This document shows positions 1 through 12,001 of a DNA stretch of 24,074 nucleotides, piece by piece (position 1 is the first letter of the stretch; each line of letters begins with the position of its first letter). Location: the NCBI RefSeq assembly GCF_000485595.1, contig NW_014577061.1, positions 1,439,453 through 1,463,526 on the forward strand, read 5' to 3'. The DNA comes from Priapulus caudatus. Taxonomy: Eukaryota; Priapulida; Priapulimorpha; Priapulimorphida; Priapulidae. Position numbers and translations under genes: made by a program. Below the pieces are notes generated by a model, which did no database searches, was not told where the DNA came from, and saw only the letters and a program-made list of their open reading frames with translations.

Positions 1-269
1 TCCATGTGTAATGTAGTAGTTTCGTGCATATAATATTGTGTACTCTCGTGTGTGTTGGTGTGTGTGTGTGATCGTGTGTGTGTGTGTGTGTGTGTTGTTT
101 GTGTGTGTGCATGTGTGTGTATGTGTGTGCGTGCATACGCGCGCGTGTGTAATATTTCGTAATTTAAACTGATGGATAATGCGGATTTAAAGTTATTCAA
201 TAACGCTGTGGCGTTCTAAATGGACTGCGAGTGGTAATCGATTGTTGTGAACGCGCAGCAATTGCTTAC
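1..269 (-). repeat. Start of an edge intron with a (GT)n microsatellite
   Basis: This is the 5' part of the intron after exon 31, continuing off the window. Bases 52-152 are mostly GT dinucleotides with interruptions. Nothing else is recognisable. Confidence 0.8.
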
Positions 270-404
270 ACGGAATCCTGTCAAACTTGGGTCTCCTCTG
301 CCTCTTTGTTGGCGAGAGAGGAGGCGATTCTTTCTGCATGGCTTGCACCTGTTCCATGGTGGTGGCTTCCAGACCGGCGTACAGCAGAGGGGTGTATTTT
401 CTCG
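270..404 (-). CDS. unc-22-like: Exon 31: Ser-Pro-rich linker leading to the next Ig (gene continues left)
   Basis: The exon enters in phase 1 after tctctcatag and leaves in phase 1 at ccgt|gtaagc. It reads RKYTPLLYAGLEATTMEQVQ, AMQKESPPLSPTKRQRR, PKFDRIP. The last words match the usual opening of an Ig module, so the linker is followed by a further Ig beyond the window. SPPLSPTKRQRR has two Ser-Pro sites next to a basic run. The remaining C-terminal domains are not visible. Confidence 0.85.
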
Positions 405-3400
405 CTATGAGAGAGAAGAAAGGTAATGTAAGCGTATATGTATGTCTACGTATCAACGTCGTGCGTTTATCATCATTGAAATTTTTATTGAAAAATAAGC
501 GTGGGGAAAGCTTGCCAAAAATCAAGCTACAATTTGAGAATGATCTTCTTGTAACAAACCTATACCTGCTATAACTTATGTCAAACTGTATATCGACAGA
601 CGACATAAAGAAATTGAAGTGAACCTGATTTGAATAACTGCAGCAATGTAACCATTTAATATTCGGATGTAATTTAACCATGCAATGTAACAAGATAACA
701 TACAAATAAAATGTATACCAATGAGCCTGATGTAATGTAACAATGTAATATACCTGTAACCAAGGTAACATGCAAGTGTAACGTGGCTATGTTGTCATTA
801 GTATAGCTGTTGTGGCAAGGTTTAATTATCGTGCGAAGATCCGACTTCAGACATACTATACTAGACTCGTATCATTCCATCAATCAGGCACCAGAATGAA
901 TGATAGCCACAAGGCTGAAACATGGCCTACCCGTAACATGGAACATGGACCCCGTCGTAATTGGCCTATTTAGGCTTCTCGACGTACATATCATGATCAA
1001 GATCAAGATGGCGACAGCGAAGGCGCACGTACCTTCCACGATGAGTCTGCAGTGCGTTTCATCGGAGCCGTGCTCGTTAGTGGCGACGCACGAGTACACG
1101 CCGCTTTTGGGAAGCTGAAGATCGTACATCTCCAGAGAGCAGATGCCATAGGTATAATCGAGCGCGTTGTTGTCCTCGCTGCTCACCGGACGATTGTCCT
1201 TAAACCATTGTATCTGTGGCGGTTGGAGAGGTAGAATGACGGTAAGTAACAGGGCATGGCTAATGCTAGGGGCACACGAGCGTATTTTATCGCCCGATCG
1301 CGGCGATTAAAATCGCCAGCGAATTTAATCGCCCGATCACGAAGGGGCACACGTAGCGAATTTAATCGCCCGATTTTAACATCACATGATATCAACAACA
1401 CGTCCGATTGGTTTAGAAAAATCGATCGGGCGACAAAATACGCCGGACACGGGCACACGAGCGAATTTGCCAGCGTAAATAATCGCCGGCGTAAATAATC
1501 GCCCGAAAATATCGAACATTTTGGATACGGGCGATTCGTGCGGGCGATTAAAAATCGGCGTCGACGTGAACGGGCACACGGGCGAATTTTTCGAGCGATT
1601 TTAAAATTCGCGGCGATCGGGCGATAAAAATCGCTCGTGTGCCCCTACCTTTACCTCGTAAATATTAGTCTTCAAAGTGCAAAGGACTATATCGAAGACG
1701 GAAAGAGACAAAGTTGATCAAATAGACAGATCAACACTGCGAATTACAGTAAAAAATTCCTTAAATTTGCAATTTACTAAAAACGAAGAGAGAGATAAAA
1801 AAAGATGAGTGATTATCCGTGTTGAGTATCCGGTCATCTAGACAACACGTCCTGTTCGCGTAGGAGCTTTGCACAGTCACACCCTCATTGTGCATTTCGA
1901 ACAACTTGGTCGCACACCAACTCTACTCTAACCTCTAACTGCATCGATGCCCGCGTGACACGTGCCGTGGCTGGAGCTGCGGCGCATGCGCACGACAGGT
2001 AACTTACGCTCGGTCGCGGCATCCCGCTGACGGTGCAGATGAGCTTGCAGCTGAGGCCCTCCTGGATGAAGCGCGGACGCAGCAGGAACGTGAACTTGGG
2101 CTTGTTCTCTTCGGAGAGTGCGAACAGGTCGAACTTTCTCGTCGTGCGGCGACGTTTGTAGTGCTGCGGGCTGAGCGGTCTCAGCAGCGGCTCCCGCTCA
2201 GGCATCTCTGCACGCAGAAACCCAGACATCGTTATCGTAACAGAGCAGCAGCAGTGAGTGCGCCGAGGCTGGGGAGCGCGCGCTAGGAAGCTGCGCGGGC
2301 GAGAGGCTTAAAAGGTTCGCGCAGAGGCGGGGCTAAGAGAAAAGGAAGTGATGGATAGGTGAATGGCGAAGTAGGCAGAGGGAATGATAATAATAATAAT
2401 AATAATAATTACTATTATTGTTATTATTATACGGCCCATATGAAAACTGAAAATTGTAATAATAAACAAGAAAATTGAAGAAATTCGATACGATGACTTT
2501 AAACGCGTCGACATTTCTGTGTGCTAAAATATATATCACATTTCGTCACATTTTTATCTGACCGAGCATCGATTCAAACTGAGCACCCGATCCAACATAA
2601 TACGCTAAACATTCTTCAACCTTTTCATTATGGAGGTTAAGGCGGACGGAGTTCCCTTCATTTTGGACGAGGCTCCCTCAGTGAATTCTAGCTCATTTAG
2701 AGAAATTGTTTTTCCGTTCGGTCAAATAACAGTAAATAGTAAACTAGAGCGGCGAAGTTAAAAAAAGCATATAGGGCATACAGTAGAAATCTCTAAAAAG
2801 CCAACGGTATAACATAACGACCGAGCTTTGCATAGGAATATGTTAGTCAATTCAAAGATTAGAAATTCAAGGTCTTTGATGAGCGGAAACAAAACGTGCT
2901 TAAAGGATCAAATACGCCGCTACAGGGGCCTAAAACAAAGCCAATAGCAGCTCAAGTTGGAGCCAGAACAAACTCTGCTTCCCGCATACGCATTACTCTC
3001 AGCAAGCAATGTCAACAAGAAAATACGCTGAGAATTTCTTGGCAAGCCTGCGTTGTAAGTGCACGCTCATAATATTTGGCAGAACTATTCCACTTTTACG
3101 GGATCTTCTTTAGAAACACGGATAGGTACCAACAAACTGTTTTCGAACCTACTTAGTATGCGTCAAGCATTAGAAAACGCCTCAAATTTTCAATTTACTA
3201 AAGTGTAAGGGAATAAAAAGCGAAGAAAATTAAGCAAACAAGAAGGTTTCTGACAACATTACTAAATAAACGTAACATTATGACGTTTCTAACAGACATG
3301 ACGTGACCTAACGATACCTAACTGACATAACGTTACGACGTTTCTGATAAAGTTACCGAGCAAACGTAACGTCATAACATTTCTAACAACGTTACCGAAC

Positions 3401-6400
3401 TAGCGTATAACGCATAGGTATAACGTCATGACGCGTCTGCCCCCCCCCCCTACGCACCGCGGCGTTACTATGGAGCTGGCCGCGCATGCGCGCATCTACC
3501 CAGCTAACACAACGTTTTCGCAACGTTAGTAAAAATGGTTATGGTATATGGTATGAATAAAACGTTATATGCTATATCCACGCGCCGCACTCACTCTGCA
3601 CGTTGAGGAAGACGGTCTCCTCGCGCTTGCCGAACGAGTTTTGCGCGACGACGATGTACTCGCCGGCGTCGTCCATCGTGCACCGGTTGACGATCAGCTC
3701 GTACGTGTTGTGCGAGTACTTCTTCATGTGCTTCACGCTCTGCTTGATCTCGTAGCCCGCCTTGTACCTGCGAAGACGACGCGCGCGCGTGAGTGAGTAG
3801 TGAACGAGCGGGCAGGCTGAGCGTGCGGACAAGCGGACGGGCGGGCACGAGTGAGCGAGCGAGTGAGTGAGTGGGTGAGTGAGTGAGTGGGTGCGTGAGT
3901 GAGTGAGTGAGTGAGTGAGTGAGTGAGTGAGTGAGTGAGTGAGTGAGTGAGTGAGTGAGTGAGTGAGTGAGTGAGTGAGTGAGGGTGAGTAAGTGAGTGA
4001 GTGAGGGTGGGTGAGTGGGTGAATGAGTGATTGAGTGAATGAATAAGTGAGTGAGTGAGTGAGTGAGTGAGTGAGTGAATGAGTGAGTGAGTGAGTGCAA
4101 AAATAGGTACAGTGGGCGAAGAGGGCCAACGAAGAAGGTGCCAGCTCAAATTACATTTGCGCAGACGTATATACATCCGCAGTGCCCAATACGCGGCCGT
4201 ATTCCAGAGGAAGCATGTGGAATGTAGACTGTCGAAAGAAGAAGAAGAGGAAGAATAAGATGATGATGAAGAAAAAGAGGAACGTTGCGTACTTTCGTGA
4301 AGCTGTATTGAGGTTGGTTACATATATAGGCGCTATACGCTACGGCAAGAACTAGTTCGTTTCGCTGGAAGTGGCTTCAGTCGACAGGATGGATACATAC
4401 GTGCGCGGTCGACCGTTGTTGATTCACGGTATCTAGAATCGAGCTGTTTTAGAGAGGGTCGCGGCCCTTACTGCTAACTATAGCTCTAACTGCACACGAA
4501 AGTTAGAAGCAAGTTTGCCGTCAGCAAATAAATACAAAAAATACAAACAAACAACTACAACACATATCGACGAAATTAAATGCGTTACATTATCATATAT
4601 AATCAATATGTTCTTCTAATTACCAGCTAATACAATTAACGAAGTGTCCAGAAGAGATCTCACACCGCAGGAATCTCGATGCGCAAGTAGTGCACCTCAG
4701 TTGTCGCTATATTAGCTTTGCAACAACGCAAATCCCGAAGCCACATCAATAGCTCATCCACTGGTTGTTGCCTCACTTACTCGCCTCACACACTCAGTAC
4801 ACGCTGTTCTCTGTACGGCCAGACTATGAACGCACTCGCGCGTAAACTGGGATGATCTACATAATATACTCGCAAACGCGAGTGAAATGTGGCGGCAAGC
4901 TGTTGCATAGTATCATGAGTATGTTGCCCTCCACCACCCGCATCACACAGATGCCCGGCTTCATACGGCGTTCGAGGCGGGTTTACATAAAAACTGCCGC
5001 TTTCACCTGTCAGCACCGTAGCGTTAACGACTGCTGACGGCCCTACGATTATAAATATCCCGAGAAGGCTGGCAACGTTCGTATGTACCCGCCATCGTGC
5101 TTTCTGAATAGCACCGCTATGATGCGTGTAGTTTTACCAACGTAGCCCGTCGTTTCCGTTAGAGGACTATACAACCCACAGTGCTGGGAAACGGCAGTGA
5201 GTCTCACTTTTTCTGCCGCTACCTAAATTAGACGTGGCGCGTATGTATGCGTCTAATTCGTATGAGTTCGACAAATAGCAAAAGTTAAAGCGAGTTGAGT
5301 TTGATTAGCTGGTTGTGGGCTAAAGTCGTATCATTTTGCCGGCTAGCGAATTTTGCTATTGTATCACAGGATGCAGCTTAGCCTAAATTGCTACAAAGAT
5401 TCAGTGTCGTCTCCGAGCACTGTGGGTCGTTTATAGCCCTGTAGCGGGAGCAAAGGTCTACACGGACAGAGCTGCTGTACATGAAGCCAGCTGTGCGCGT
5501 TGGACGAGTAAGGAATAGGGCGCGTGAGCGACCCGCGACGACCAAGCAGCCACAGCTAGCATATTGCGTCAGGTTTCACAATGGTTGCACATGGCGATGA
5601 CGGACCGTGGCAAGATTACGATAATGACCGCTGGAAGATGCCGCTGCTATAGCTGCAAAATGCATGGCCGGCATATTACTACAGTTTTCTGGCGAATCCT
5701 CAGGAGAGCGTGTGCGGCTGCGCTGGCAGCATACGCATTTACACTTTGCTGTGGCGGTATCGTCTTTTATTGCTCACGCCGTATTTGTCTAAGGCATTAG
5801 TTCGTCTCAAAAAATAATTCTTTGTCCGACGAAAAAAACCAAAGTTAACACTTCTAAAAGTAGATAGTTAATCAATATACTATTTTCGCACCCACAACTG
5901 TTTTTTCTGCTCTGTACTTCAGCAAACACCAGCATTAACTACACAACTATAACTAAGAGAATTACAATTAACCTAGATAAACAATTAAAAACTATATCAC
6001 TAGGCACAGTGAGCAGTAATTGTGTCTGTATGATTTTAAATACTCACCAACTGACGATAGGTGGCGACACTGCGATGATTAAACACTCGAAGCGCACGCC
6101 GCGTCCTTCGAGCACCACCGTACTGTGCGGTTTGTAGATGAATCTAGGCGCGGCCTCTCTGCGATCTGCGAGAACGCGAACAAACGCAGAGTCAGTGACG
6201 GCGAAGTCAGCGTGTCGTTATCGTCGAGAACTACTCGTAGAAAGAGAGCTACGGTAGGCCAGCAATCAGAGTGTCCACCTTTAACTTCGAATATTGTGAG
6301 TTCAAACCCCAGCCAGGGAAGTGCATTTTCTCAAGGCCTCGTAGTTCGCATGAGCACGGAAATTCTCAATTGATAATAGGACTCCGCAGAAATATGTCGC

Positions 6401-9400
6401 AAAATACAAATATAGCTCATAATTGGAGTAAACATTAAGTGCCAATATTACACTTACTCCATTGCGTAAGCTAGTAATACACCATTCAATGAGACTTGGC
6501 TGTTTTCGCCACATATGCGGAATTTCAGTGGAAAGTCATGTGACTTCCAAAAACCTCGTTAATTTTTGTCGCTGTATACTATGTGGTAGGCCCCTTATTC
6601 CAGCATACACCGGGTGGCGCAATAAATAACTGTATGCGCGCTTAGCAACTCAGTCAACTCATTATTATTATTATTATATGATGATGATGATGATGATGAT
6701 GATTATTATTATTATTATTATTATTATCATCATCATCTTCATCTTCTTCTCCTTCTCCAACTATTATTGCTCGACAAACATCCACAAGTGCTCGCCCATA
6801 CAGCGATATTGTATAGCAATGATGTAGCAAAGCCTACAATTTTAGGAGCCATTGCTGCATAGAATTATATACAATTGTATTCATGGTTATAAGCGCGTTG
6901 CCATGCACGCGAGGATCACTCACCGAAGCGCGTGTCGATGATCTTATACTCCATCGGTCGTAGTTTCACCAGTGCTCCGTAGTTAGCCATGCGGCCCATC
7001 GCCACGATGGGCGCTTGCCATGCCTCCTGCAGGAGCGCAAATACACGCGTTAAAACAACACGCCTAAATCTGCGTCTGCATAATGTCTAAACGTGTTCTT
7101 GGCGAAGATATGTATTCCTATCGTCTAAATGTATTCCAGTTTCGGAATGTGTTCCTAGTGTATAAATGTGTCCCTAGTGTCTAAATGTGCACATAGTCTC
7201 TAAACGTTTACTTAGTGTCTAAAATCGCACATAGTATCTATATCTGTTCCAATTACAAGTGTCTAAATGTGCAATAAATGTGTTACAAGTTATACGAATA
7301 ATAACACAATCGGGGCATATTGTAAATAAAACCGCAATACATTGATCACCAGGGAAGATCCAGAACAATCACAAAATGTAATCTATATCCATGGTTTAAT
7401 AATGACTGAATAGTCGGTGAAATTAACACGTGGAAGCCATTTTAACTCGATTATGCCGCACAACGCGACGCGCAGTCAGTACACAGTATAGCAGTATTAG
7501 TATATACGTATTAGTATATACGTAGATGTAAATATCGACGTTGTGGGTATATACGTAAAATCTACGTTACGTACGTATCTGGCCTTGATTGCCTCGAGAA
7601 TGGCGCGGTAGCGGGCAGCTGGGATTCTCCTAGTCAGGTGCTTCAGGTCACCTCTCAACCACGGATGGTCGAGGCAGTCGTGAACCGTCATTCGACGCCT
7701 AGGACACGAAGATTATGTTTGTTAGTTTTCACGTTCATCGAGCTAATACGCGCAGAGGCATTATAACGCTTAAAATACATGTATATAATAATAATAATAA
7801 TAATAATTATTATTATTATTATTATTATTATATGATGATGATGATGATTATTATTATTATTATTATCATCATCATCATCTTCATCTTTGTTTCCTTCTCC
7901 AACTATTATTCCGAATGTTTGATATTATATTCAACCTATGCAGCCTTTCCTATTTTATAATCCTACCTTTCGTGTCTAAAGAAATGTGGGATTATTTTTC
8001 TCTAATCTAAGACTCACCACTTGTCATGGATCAGCAGACGCCTGATGAAGTCTTTGCCCTCATCAGACATGTGCTGGAAGGCCTCCTCATCGTATTCCCA
8101 CTCGCAGTGCTTGATGTTCCTTAACGTCTCAATGTCGTCGTCTCCGGCAAATGGAGACAGACCACTCAGCCTGCGGGCACATGCGACGGCAACATTATAC
8201 CGTGAGATACGTCAGAATGCACTATGCTGGCGTCTTTTCTAAAGATAAATTAAACGCCTCTGTTCACCTGAGAGGTGACGACTCTTTAAGAAAAGATAGA
8301 TTTACGTCGGTTCAGTATTTTCTCTTTAGAATTATAAATCATCGTCTTTAAAAAAATGATAAATATACGACTGTTTAAACAGACAAATTCACGTCTGTTT
8401 AAAAAGACAAATTTATGTCTTTTCTGTTTAAAAACTGCTTCATCTCTGAACGTCTCAGTCTAAACAGCAGTCTCTTCAGTATAATGTTTATTACGGTGAC
8501 GTTTTATTAAAGTGAATAAACTTCCCCGCGCATGTACGCCCATCATCGACACGAGTCAATGTACTGTGTCAATTTGAGAGCGACACGGGGGTGGTGGGTG
8601 TGTGGCTGTTTGAGGGAGGTAGGGGAGCGGGAGGGTTAACGTACAGCACGTAGGCGAGCACGCCGACGGCCCACATGTCCGTGTAAAAGCCGACCGGGTC
8701 ATTCTCGACGATCTCCGGCGCGGCGAAGTCTGCCGTTCCCATGGAAACCTTGACCGTATCGTCCGGGTTGAGCTTGGCCGCGAGACCGAAGTCGATGAGT
8801 TTGAGATTGGTGCTGCGACGCGTCGTACACAGCAGGTTCTCCGGCTGTCACGAGAAAAGAATTTTTATTGATGTTCTATTGTATGGTATCCAAGTTAGAT
8901 TCCATCGTGATTCGAGCGCTAATGAATAGTAACCGCAATATACTACGCGGATTTGGTAGGAATGATTTGGACACGCAGGATATAGTAAGTAACAACGCTA
9001 TTAAAACTGCAAATATCTGTTATAATCGGTATTGTGATCTTAACTGAAACACTAGTTAATAAATAGTATAAATAAACACTAACGTATAATCTATCAATCG
9101 TTTACGCGTGAACGTTTTTCTTAAATATTGAATATTGCATTTTACTAGCAATAGTTATGCCCACGATACCCCGCCATCCCGTAACCAGGGTAACCGTTGT
9201 CAGAAACATCATAATCAACTATGGAATCATCTGATCATATCAAGTCTGAAATGTCATAACCCTTGTAGTGAAGTGGCATGCAAAAACTCATGAAGTTTTA
9301 AAGTTATGACGGTCGCAACTATTTGTGAAATCCGTAACTTTTGTCGCGTGAAGTGCCATGCAAATACCCATGACATTTGTTATGACTGTCACAACTATAC

Positions 9401-11947
9401 GTGATGTTTCTGACAGGGCGGGTTGAGAGCTCAGGCACGCTCACCTTGAGGTCGAGATGGACGATGTTGTTCTCGTGCATGTGCTTGATGCCCTCGCAGA
9501 CCTGCGTGATGTAGTGAATCACCTCCGCCTCGCACATGTTGTAGCTCTCGTCTGCCACGCGTTCGAACAGCTCCCCACCAGCAACGCTGCAGCGAGACAC
9601 ACAGAGATGAGAGACATCAGAGACAGCAGGGATCAACAGTACAGAGACGGAAAGCACAATGCGTGCGATATTTGCTACGATCTCGCCTCGCCAATCATTA
9701 TCAACATCAGCCTCGCGTACGCTGCGCAGATGGCTGCTATATATTTCCTCCCAGTCCGTCTTCACCCGACCTCTGCGCGCACACTAGTTCTTTCTTCGCG
9801 CATTACAGATATGTGGTTGTATGCTGACACGATGCTCGCTTATTCGTCCACATTTAGTACGTCATATGTTTCCGCATAGATGATTGTTATATACGTTCCT
9901 ATCTATCGTCTCTTACCCAGAACATACCGGTCCTTACCATTCACTCTCCCCTGACATAGCAGACTTTCTTCCCCTCTTCCATTATCCCCACAGCCGTATG
10001 CAATACTCAATAATCTTCCATTTACGCCCCTCTCCCAAAACATCCCAGCTCCACTCCCCCCACGCACACAACGACCTAAGTGGGAAAAGGAGGTATATTC
10101 CACGTGTCCCAAGTTAAAAATGTGCCATCTCTTAGTTCCCAGTTAAATAAAATCGTAATGCCCAATTCCTTAAAACCTCAAATATCCTAATTTTCATAAA
10201 TTTACCCGGTATTACCCGGTTCCCAGAGTTAATATAAAATGGCCCAATACCACTTGCCGAAAAACAACCGCTCCCCCCCCCCATTCACTCATTAGGAAGG
10301 TGTTTCTGATACGTACAACTCCTCGATGAGCACCATCTCGTCGTACTCGTCGAAGGCGTCGTGTAGATGCAGCAGCTTCGGATGGTGCAGCTGATTCATC
10401 ATGTCGATCTCGTGACGTATGGCCGCCTTTTCGGCCGGATGCGAACACATGACGAACTTGGCGGCGAACACATTACCGGTGGCCTTCTCTATGCACCGGT
10501 GCACCACGCCGAACGCGCCGCTGTAAATACGAATGGTTGCGCGCTACTCAGTAATAGCACTGCGATGCTATAACCGTGACTCTCTACTAAGCCTGAACTC
10601 TCCTTCACGGTCTGGCAATAGTGAGCGGAATGAATATAATACAGTTATAATAGGTGCGTTGACGGGGCAGCTCCAGTACATGTGTGATGATTATATATAT
10701 ATATATAGAGGAGGCTTAGTTAATTCTATTAATCGGATGCTGATGAATGAGAACAGGTTTTAGATAAATAAGGCAAGATAAGACAAAATTCCGCATCCCT
10801 CTGAAATTAGATGAACATACAAAGGAATATATACCTTTTCAGCATATTAATTTCTTAAATAGCCGAATTAGCTAGTAAGTCACTCTCTCTTTCACAGATG
10901 CTGCTCGTTAGATTAAAATACTGAATGTTGACATGATAATAAACATGATGTCAAAACACATTGTCATTACATTAGGTAGTGATACGTACACTCCAATCTC
11001 CTCAAGGATTTCATAGTAGTCGTAGATGCTTTCTCCGTATTTAATGTCGACAGGTCTTGGGATGTATTTCTCGTAGTAATCAAACACTGTGAGTAGTATT
11101 AATATTGTGATTAGCGCAAGACCCCTCTGTTCATCCTTTCCGCGATATATTTATACGAATAACAGCAGGACTGTCTACAGTGCATTGAGACACGATATTT
11201 CCTCAACTTTCTAGCCGAACAATTATAAAAGCGTCTTTGCAAATACTAAAAAAGTTTATTATTCAACACTGAACTGTAATAACAACTAATACATATGACA
11301 TATAATAATTGGTTATTATAATCACGAAACAATTACTGAAATAAGGATACCGGTACGTCATAGGCACTATGATACACTGTATAACAAGCAAAGAATCCCA
11401 CACGTACCGCACTGGTCATAGTTCGACAGTGGAGAACCTCTGCCTCTGATACGCCTGCCAAACTCATCTGGAAGCGAATGAATTTATTGATTAGGTTTCC
11501 GCTAATATATTCACATGAAATACTTGTCTCACCTTTACTAGTATACGCATGTGCTTACGTAATTGTCCGGAGAACGTTAATACTCATGTGTCGCCATCCA
11601 TATTGTACATTCAATATACATACAATATGGTATCACACATTACAGGTATAGGTAGTGAAATATGGTGCAGAGTCAGACACTTTCAGGACGCGACAACGTC
11701 ATTGCGATTGTCCGATAAGGCTGCCACGCATGCGCGAGAGAGTTGACGAGACTCGTTATTCAGTAGCCTATCTCTAACGCTCGGTAGCTTCACTTGACTA
11801 CAGTGTTTCTGATTGCACGGGTAAAGCCTCTACCTACATCTAGGATGCCAAAACCAACCCTCTCCTCCAACGTCTCCACCCGCATTTACTCCAAAAAACC
11901 ATTTATATTACATACAATGTTACGTATCCACACTTAACAATGTAAAA

Positions 11948-12001
<54 letters not shown>

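Larger units (their letters stand above)
6166..6923 (-). other. Intron 26-27 (758 bases)
   Basis: It holds a possible SINE head (6250-6325) and a compound ATT/ATG/ATC microsatellite (6661-6768). No coding exon fits. Confidence 0.75.

Noticed and set aside
2540-2660. GTTTGAATC word on the minus strand, suggesting another tRNA-derived SINE
   Set aside because: Only one short word fits. No A box or cloverleaf and no second copy in the window.
4786-5800. Small open frames in the longest intron
   Set aside because: No Ig, FN3 or other signature, no fitting splice sites in frame, and composition like the surrounding intron.
7715-7960. Open frame with poly Asn/Tyr/Met/Ile
   Set aside because: It is a translation of the compound trinucleotide microsatellite in intron 24-25.
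9457-9879. Plus-strand open frame of 140 residues
   Set aside because: Its first part is the antisense of kinase exon 22 and the rest is intron. It has no recognisable domain.
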